From Plumapathes pennacea (Eukaryota; Cnidaria; Anthozoa; Antipatharia; Myriopathidae), in NCBI GenBank assembly GCA_964036295.1, contig OZ038467.1, forward strand, positions 5,635,001 to 5,699,000: a stretch of DNA of 64,000 nt, written 5' to 3'. The position numbers were made by a program, and so were the translations under genes. Below the pieces are notes generated by a model. It did no database searches and was not told where the DNA came from. It worked only from the letters and a program-made list of their open reading frames with translations. Each line of letters opens with the position of its first letter. Within the stretch, counting starts at the first letter, position 1. Of this stretch, positions 57,395 through 64,000 are shown piece after piece.

Positions 57395-58216
57395 GTTACT
57401 CATAGTGAAAAGACGTCACAGTTGAACAGAAACGTGGATCAGTTTGTTTTCACTAGAAGTGATTGCCTTCATCAGTTGCACACGCAGATATTGAAGTTCT
57501 GTCTTTTTTGATCCTAATTTATCTAGCTTATACAAATTCTCCCTCCATCAACATACAGCTGCAAGCGATCACATATGCTAAGTTCTCTGCACTAAACTCC
57601 ATACCCCTACTCAGAGGTTAATGTAAGGAGAAAATGTACTTTGAACGCAGCTGGGATTTAAGGATTTAAAACATTCTCGATAATTCTCAGTAAACTTATT
57701 TGAAATTGCGACTCGACAGAATGTCACATGCATAATAGTACAGAGAGGGAGCGGGAAGGGTGTGGAGGTGATTACTCTGACTATCTATCAAAAGTAATGT
57801 AGTGTAAAGCCCCCGAATGTGCACATGCGCAAATCAGTGTAAAGTTTCATGTGGGTAAGAAATCGCCACCCCCAGTAGACTTTCACCGTCGTTCACAGCT
57901 CCTACTGGCTTTCTTCTTATCAGTGACCCAAAAAAATCTCGACAGTTTGAATCCGACACAGTTCCAGTCCGCACCTGTGATGTGAAAGCTTTTGTATCAC
58001 TAGCCCATGCGGTCATTCCCGTGTCATGCAATGAAATTCGGCCATCAAACAGTACTGACAAGTATACATTATACCTGTCGGGGAAATTCAGTGCTGCCAT
58101 GCTGTAAACTGGTACGCAAAGAAATGGTATGGGTCTGGGGCGGAGATTTTCTGTTGTTCTCAACCCCAGGGCCCTCGCAGAATGGTGCAGTCGTGGGGCA
58201 TGACGGGAAGACAAAC
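57395..58216. other. spacer between the candidate PP1 regulator and SPO11
   Basis: Presumably holds the 3' UTR of the upstream gene and the SPO11 promoter. No repeat or further gene recognised. A frame open in phase with SPO11 runs back to 58007, but its upstream residues look unlike the family. Confidence 0.5.
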
Positions 58217-61200
58217 ATGGCGGTGTTGTCGTGTGATTTTTGGCAATGCATCGACAAATTGAAATTACATCTCGAAGCAGAAAATAGGATAAGACAAATA
58301 CGGAACCTGGAGGAGATCCAAAAAGATGTTACAGTTGTAAAGTTACAAGAATTGCCAAGGTAGCCGAAGGTGCTATTCGTGTTGTTGTTGTTGTTATTTT
58401 CACTACATGCTCTGCAAGTTCAGAGGAAATGAAAGTACTTGACCGATATTGGTGACCCGTGCTTTTCAGGCAGGAAGTCATTCGTAAACTCGAAAAAGTC
58501 GTAGAGGAGATTTTGAAAGACATCTCTATGGGAAAATCTCCTTCACTTCGATACAACAGCAGAACATCAAGGAAAAATACAAGGTGTGAATACAGTAAAT
58601 ACAATAGCAACCTACAGTTGACATTAATAGTTAATGTACTGTAACAAAACCTTTGTTTGTTTTAGTGACCACTGGGATGTACTGTAATGTTTTTTTGGTC
58701 TTTCACAGGTTCAGTGAAAATGTAGGGATTGAAATGCTGGACGCTGTTGCAGTGACCGAGGTTAAATTTGAATCAAGAAACTCTGTTGGAAAATTTGGTA
58801 AGAAGTTTGATATCAAAATTGGAAAGACACTATATCTTTGGTATAAATGTTTTTCTGTGTTTTGGTCTGTGTTAGTACATGAAGATATACCACTAAATAT
58901 GTTTCTCCAGACGTATCTTTGGATACGATGTTCTCAAAGTTTTTATAATTAAAGACAAAATTGTGTGACAATTTAATGGATAGCCCAGAACAAGAATTAT
59001 CAGCCTTTCATTGCTCTAGAAAACATGCACACTGACTCTACATATTTCTTCTGATCAGCTGCTACACTGCAAGTGATTTCCTTGTGTTGCAAACTCCTTC
59101 ATGAAAACATCTATGCCACCAAAAGGTAGGGATTTGATTGATTATATCTATGGAGGGTTTTAGATTTAAAAAAATATAAACTTGTTTAGCTAACAAGGAG
59201 TTAAGGTTTTAGATTTAACACAGAGATCAAATTGTTCAGTAATGAAAAACTAGCACAGAAATGGCATTGTTGAATTTCATCTTTACAAACTTTTGTTATG
59301 TAACAGCTGAATATTGATGACACCCAAACAAATCACTGGAAAGAACAAACCCAAGTGTATTGAGTGGACTAATTTTCAGGTAAATGGAACCATACAAAAT
59401 ATTCTAAAGTTCTAAAGATGTTGGCACTTCACAGCACTCTGGTCTGACTCTGCAAATAAATTGACCCACTCACTAAACTTTATTTTATCTTTCTGGTGGT
59501 TATTTTGCATTTCGTCAATATTCAGCAGTCCACTGCAACCATCTATTACTTTGTCTCACTGAATTAACCTCTCTTGACAGAGATCTCTACTATACAGATG
59601 TGCCTTTCTTTGGAAGCCAGACTATTGTTGATGAAACTGTTGATAATCTGGCATGCATGCTTAAAACTCCACGACACTGTTTACATGTGGTAAGTACTGA
59701 AAGTGTTTTTCTAGTACCATCAAATTGAAACATTTTTAATATTCTTTTATGAGGTCATGTCATTGTTTTAAAATCACCCTGATGTGCTAACTGGACCCAA
59801 AGAATTTCTGACTGAAAGAATTTAAGAAAATATACCCCAACCTCAAAACTTGAGCTAGAATACTAGTTTCTCCACAATATATGTTTCTGGTTCCCTTTGT
59901 TTCATATTTTCAATTTAATGTCATTTCAGCTTTAATTTACTGACAATACCTTTATTCTTTATCCTTATGTTTTATAACAGCTTGCTGCCTCAAAAGGTGA
60001 GATTACTAACAATGAGGCTACAAGGGGGCATAATTAATCAGCCTACATGTTATCACCTAAAGGCAATTTTATATACATTATGCAGTCTATTTCACTGGTT
60101 TTTCTTTTTACTTATTTAGAGTCAGATCACTGAGTAGCTATCTATTGTAAATTGGGTTTTTCTTTGTTTCTAAAGGTTTCATCAGTGGTGACTTGAGGTA
60201 CAGAGAATATGATGGCACCTATGTGGACTGTGCTGCTAAAACAACAGTATGAACTTGAAACCAAGTAGTCTTAATGTTACAAATTTGCATGGTCTGTAAG
60301 TAACATGACACTTTGTGTTTCCATTTCCAGGGAACCCCAGTTTCATCTCATGTGGAAGGAATTTATGGTATCCTTTGATATAATGTATCTTGCCATCACA
60401 GAGATACTTACTTGAAAACAGAAAGTAGAAACCACAGCTGCACTATCTTTGGTTTGCCAGTGTGTTTTGTAGCTAGTGTACTTGGTAATCCTAATTTGTC
60501 TAGATTTGCTAGTGGTCCAAAAAACTCTCATAATGTTGATATTTTAGGGTTCTCAGAGCTCAATATGTCCTGATTGAATGACAGCTCTCTGTAGGAGCAT
60601 CCACATATAATGAGTATAATGTCAGTGTGGCAAAGCTTTATGAAAATATGATTAACTCACAGCAGATTTGTACTCAGAAGCAAAATTTGTCCTGGTGGTT
60701 GAGAAGGAAGCTACATTCCAGAGACTCCTTGATGATGACATTCTGCACAAGTTTCATCCCTGTATTATCATCACGGTTAGTTAGAAGAATTTTAGACCCG
60801 ACTTTAAAATTTAAAATCCTCTCCAAGTTGTTAGCATTTAAACCCATGAAAGATCAGATGTTGGCAAATGCAAAAAGCTTGAGTTTAAAGTTTGAATCAT
60901 ACTAGTCATGTTAAATTACTATTGAATCAAGTCTTGTATATTTCAGGGAAAAGGCTTTCCAGATTTAAATACCAGAATGATGATCCATAAACTTTGGTCT
61001 ACACTTGCCATTCCAGTCCTGGCCCTGGTGGATGCAGATCCTTATGGTATGCTTTATAAGGGATTTGATGCGAGGAACACTGGGACATTATGTGTCTTGT
61101 GTAGACCATTAGGGCTTGGAAACATACAACATTGGTTTGTAGTACCCCCCACCCCCCCACCCCCCCTTTTTTTTTTTTTTTTTTGCATAGCACTAATTAG

Positions 61201-62413
61201 CATATTTTGTTTAGTATGGTAGAGATTTTTGTGTTTCACATAATATCTTGTTCCAGGCATGGAAATCCTCTGTGTGTACAAGTTTGGTTCAAAGGTATGT
61301 TTCAACACAAATCACTGCATTCATTGAGGTCAGTCATAAGTTTACCTCTTGTTTGTCCACAGCTTCTGGTAAAAATTCCTAGTCCTTCAATATACAATTT
61401 CAAGGGATGGATTAGAACATTCCAACTCAGAAAGGAAACTATGCATGGATAACTAAGGCTTCAAATGACAGTAAAGTGAGAAGAGGGGGTGGGGCTTTAT
61501 AGGAGTCTGTACGGAAGGATGATTCTCACCACTGTCTTGCAGCCCCCCCCCCCCCCCCATTCTCAGGCTAATCTCAAAGCTGCTATGATGATGAAAATTT
61601 GTACACTATTGGTACTATGGAATAGAAGTCTAATACTCACTGTGCTCATTTGCAGTCTCTGTCATTTGGTGCTCACAGCCTGACAGTACCAGCCATCAGG
61701 TGGCTAGGAGTGTTACCCAGTGACATAGAAAGGTGCACTAAAATAAGAATGAAACCCAAACAATCTTAGAAAATCTAATTTCATAACCCCGCCCTAAATT
61801 AAACCTAGACAAAACAATAATTCGAAAATTTTCAACACCCAAGCCAATTTTTTCAACAGTACACTGCAGATTTGGGATTTTTTTGCTTATTTGGCTGAAT
61901 ACTTGGTTTACATTTGTTCATTCTTACCTTCTGCCTCATTAGGTTGTCCATCTCCAAAAACATCCAAATCCCATTGACTGACAGGGACAAGAGCAAAGTA
62001 CAGGAGCTGCTGAGTAGACCATACATGAAAACACAGCCAGCCTGGAGAAGTGAGGTAATGTCAGAGCATCTTGGAGGCAATTTGTCCTATTCCACAAGGG
62101 GCACTCAAATCTCTCAGTTGAGGAAGAAGCTTTAGATCCCATACAACATACCAATACAAGAGTAAACAAGCAAAAAGTGAATTTTGTCCAATCAGATAGC
62201 ATTTTTTGTCCTGAATGAGCAATGAAAGTGCATTGGTGTGTGGACATAGTTGAAATAGTTTTTTATTACAGTATACTGCTGACTATCTTGCAGATTGAGA
62301 AACTCCTCACTACAGGATACAAAGCTGAGATTCAAGCATTGTCTGACATATCTGTTGGGTTCCTTGCTGATACTTACTTGCCAGTGAAAATCAGACACGG
62401 AAAGTGGATCTAA
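58217..62413 (+). CDS. SPO11: SPO11 meiotic double-strand-break topoisomerase-like protein, 14 exons, complete
   Basis: Makes the programmed DNA breaks that start meiotic recombination by forming a tyrosyl-DNA link. Exons: 58217-58359, 58470-58583, 58709-58797, 59059-59125, 59581-59689, 59981-59996, 60176-60246, 60331-60367, 60663-60775, 60947-61046, 61257-61294, 61656-61732, 61943-62054, 62294-62413. Sum 1206 nt, 401 residues (human about 396). The winged-helix part has the catalytic motif RDLYYTD (Tyr about 142). The Toprim part has VVEKEATFQRLLDDD (Glu about 229) and the metal-binding LVDADPYG (Asp 282/284). GKGFPDLNTR, LTVPAIRWLG and the C-terminal KAEIQAL...WI follow the family. One exon is only 16 nt. 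The start is chosen at the ATG giving family length; the N-terminus is poorly conserved, so it could be further upstream. All catalytic residues are present. Confidence 0.5.
59981..59996 (+). other. 16-nt SPO11 microexon
   Basis: Between ttttataacag and gtgaga, the bases cttgctgcctcaaaag encode LAASK plus one base. They fill exactly the gap between HV (exon end 59689) and GFISGD (exon start 60176), matching the family sequence LHILSTSKGLIAG. Confidence 0.5.
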
Positions 62414-63424
62414 AGAAAAGTTTTCAAGTGTTTATTTCAACATGGGCAGATACATTGCAGGTTGAGAGAATCTGCATTTTGAGCTTGGAAGTGAAAGGGT
62501 TAATGGTGTGATCAGAAACAAGTTTTTCCTTTCAGTAGATGTTAGTCATTATGGAGAAAATGGCAGCTCCTCCTTTGATTGATGATCAAGCTAACCATCA
62601 GTCTATCGTTTCTCCTATAAACAACACTCAATATACTCTGATCAGGGCAGGTTGGGAGAGTTCAGATTGCTTATATCAGGTAGACTGTAGTATCCAGTTA
62701 GATTATTCATCAGTGGACTATTTATTTTAAATATTAAAAAGTAAGCTATGCTATACAGTACAATGCTTTTGTGGACAATGGCTTTACCTTTTTGGAGACA
62801 TCCTAATGCACATTATACATCGATTCTATGAAACAGTACTTTATAGCATGAAGATACTCTCTATGAACTAAATCATAGTCAGGAAACTATGAACATCAAG
62901 TGAAAGCAAAGAGCAAAATTAATAATAATATTAGAAATCATGAGAAATTTGAATGTCACTAGCTTGAAAACTAACAAAGCTATAGCTCCATTTTTATATA
63001 ATATTATTTGAAGAGAGACAATCTGGCCCTGCTATACATGTGTTCCCTCAAGTATAAATAACCATGCCTTGCAAAACATTTTGTGGCACACAATCTTATA
63101 TGAAACCACAAAAGAATGGTCTTTCCTTTGTTTTTAGAGCTAAATTCTGATTGGATAAAGCCTGTGATGTCATGGAAGTCATTTGTTAGCTCGGTTTTGC
63201 AGACAGTACTTTTTCTGCCTCACAAAGCAATAGGTGGAAAATCTGTCTGTTTCTGCAGGCTATTGGTATCCAAATTCTTCAAACTAAACTATAAGTGTGA
63301 TGTAGAGCACATCTGTTAACAAATGTCAGCTACAGCCTCGAGAGAACATAATATAATATTGTTCTATTCATTGTGTATAGATGATGATATTTCTTCATTT
63401 GAGGCATGAACCACATGTCTTCTT
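62414..63424. other. 3' UTRs between convergent SPO11 and VPS28
   Basis: About 1 kb without coding content. It includes a fragment of the ttaaccctttcact-type MITE at about 62455-62505. No clear AATAAA immediately downstream of SPO11 was seen. Confidence 0.5.
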
Positions 63425-64000
63425 TCATGTCTGCTGCAAGGCTCTGTTGAAAGCATTGTAGGCCTGTTCCAGATCAAATAACATTTGCCGAACCTGCTCG
63501 TCTGTTAGTTCATCACTTGCCCTCATGTCACTGAGTGTTTTGTACCTGCAGGAGAAGAAAAGAGGAAGGGTGAATGAGTGAAGAGATGGGAGAAAAGAAA
63601 AAAAAGAGGGGAGACAAAAGAAGGAAAGGGATGGACAGGGTGGGAGGGGGACTTTTCAATACTCACCACTGACTAACTTTTACTTTCCCTTCAGAATCCT
63701 CTGGCAAAGAACTGAGGCTGTTCATAGTGTCCATTAAATCACGAATGTCTGGTTGGATCTGCAAACAGAGTCAATCAGAAAACTCAAATTTAATTTCTTT
63801 GGTCGTATCTGGGTGGATTTTGGCTTGATGTGGCACATTTCCTCTTCCTTTCCATTCCAATTTAATCAGGTTGTCCAAAACTTCTTCCAACCAAATCATA
63901 AAATGTTTTTCTCCACTGCAAAAGTATTTTTGACCTGCAACAGCATTTAGTGACATGCCCAAGGAAGACATGTGTATTTTACACCTACCTCATCCATGGC
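63425..64000 (-). CDS. VPS28: VPS28 (ESCRT-I subunit), 3' exons only, cut by the window edge
   Basis: Component of ESCRT-I, which sorts ubiquitinated cargo into multivesicular bodies on endosomes. Three exon pieces are visible: 64000-63989 (AMDE), 63758-63667 (IQPDIRDLMDTMNSLSSL...VSQW) and 63545-63425 (YKTLSDMRASDELTDEQVRQ, MLFDLEQAYNAFNRALQQT, stop TGA 63427-63425). Joined, they give the C-terminal four-helix domain of VPS28, which binds ESCRT-II, closely matching the human ending (MSASDELDDSQVRQMLFDLE..YNAFNRFL). Phases agree at both junctions. The N-terminal core lies to the right of the window. Confidence 0.5.

Noticed and set aside
58007-58216. In-frame upstream extension of SPO11
   Set aside because: The added residues do not resemble SPO11 and the ATG at 58217 gives the usual family length; not excluded.

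Overview
The window is nuclear DNA from an invertebrate animal. Genes are split by many short GT-AG introns, several proteins match metazoan families over their full length, and the introns and intergenic DNA are full of small inverted-repeat elements, minisatellites and homopolymer tracts. I infer an anthozoan cnidarian, probably a stony coral, from the general look of genes and repeats; nothing read here proves the species.

Layout. (1) 126-8468, minus: a short plakin-like actin binder (two calponin-homology domains plus a spectrin-like helical region), 18 exons, with two interchangeable first exons and a stop codon that gives only about 580 residues. (2) 8469-16640: mostly gene-poor DNA with one unrecognised ORF (10591-11142) and a degraded 23-residue-repeat ORF (13495-13776). 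(3) 16641-27354, minus: an L3MBTL-family chromatin reader with an FCS finger, three MBT repeats, two C2HC fingers and a SAM domain; its largest intron holds a hAT transposon remnant and two adjacent MITEs. (4) 27700-33690: a gene-poor stretch. (5) 33692-54847, minus: the complete CAD gene, 39 exons that join in frame into a 2216-residue pyrimidine-synthesis enzyme (GATase, CPSase, DHOase, ATCase). (6) 56141-57394, plus: an intronless 417-residue disordered protein with SILK and RVxF-type motifs, a candidate protein phosphatase 1 regulator. (7) 58217-62413, plus: complete SPO11, 14 exons including a 16-nt microexon. (8) 63425-64000, minus: the 3' exons of VPS28 (ESCRT-I), continuing off the right edge.

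The genes are a set of unrelated housekeeping, chromatin, cytoskeletal and meiotic genes, not a pathway cluster. SPO11 and VPS28 converge, and the candidate PP1 regulator is divergent from CAD across about 1.3 kb. Splice sites were placed by hand from GT/AG consensus, reading frame and family similarity. For the plakin, CAD and SPO11 models the exon lengths sum exactly to a whole number of codons. No tRNA, rRNA or CRISPR was seen. The most interesting points are the self-contained short plakin with two phase-matched promoters/first exons, the double C2HC finger L3MBTL protein, the candidate PP1 regulator, and several mobile elements, one with a clear 8-bp target-site duplication. [Form note: the original answer gave no confidence values; the uniform 0.5 in every feature is a placeholder required by the schema, not an estimate.]
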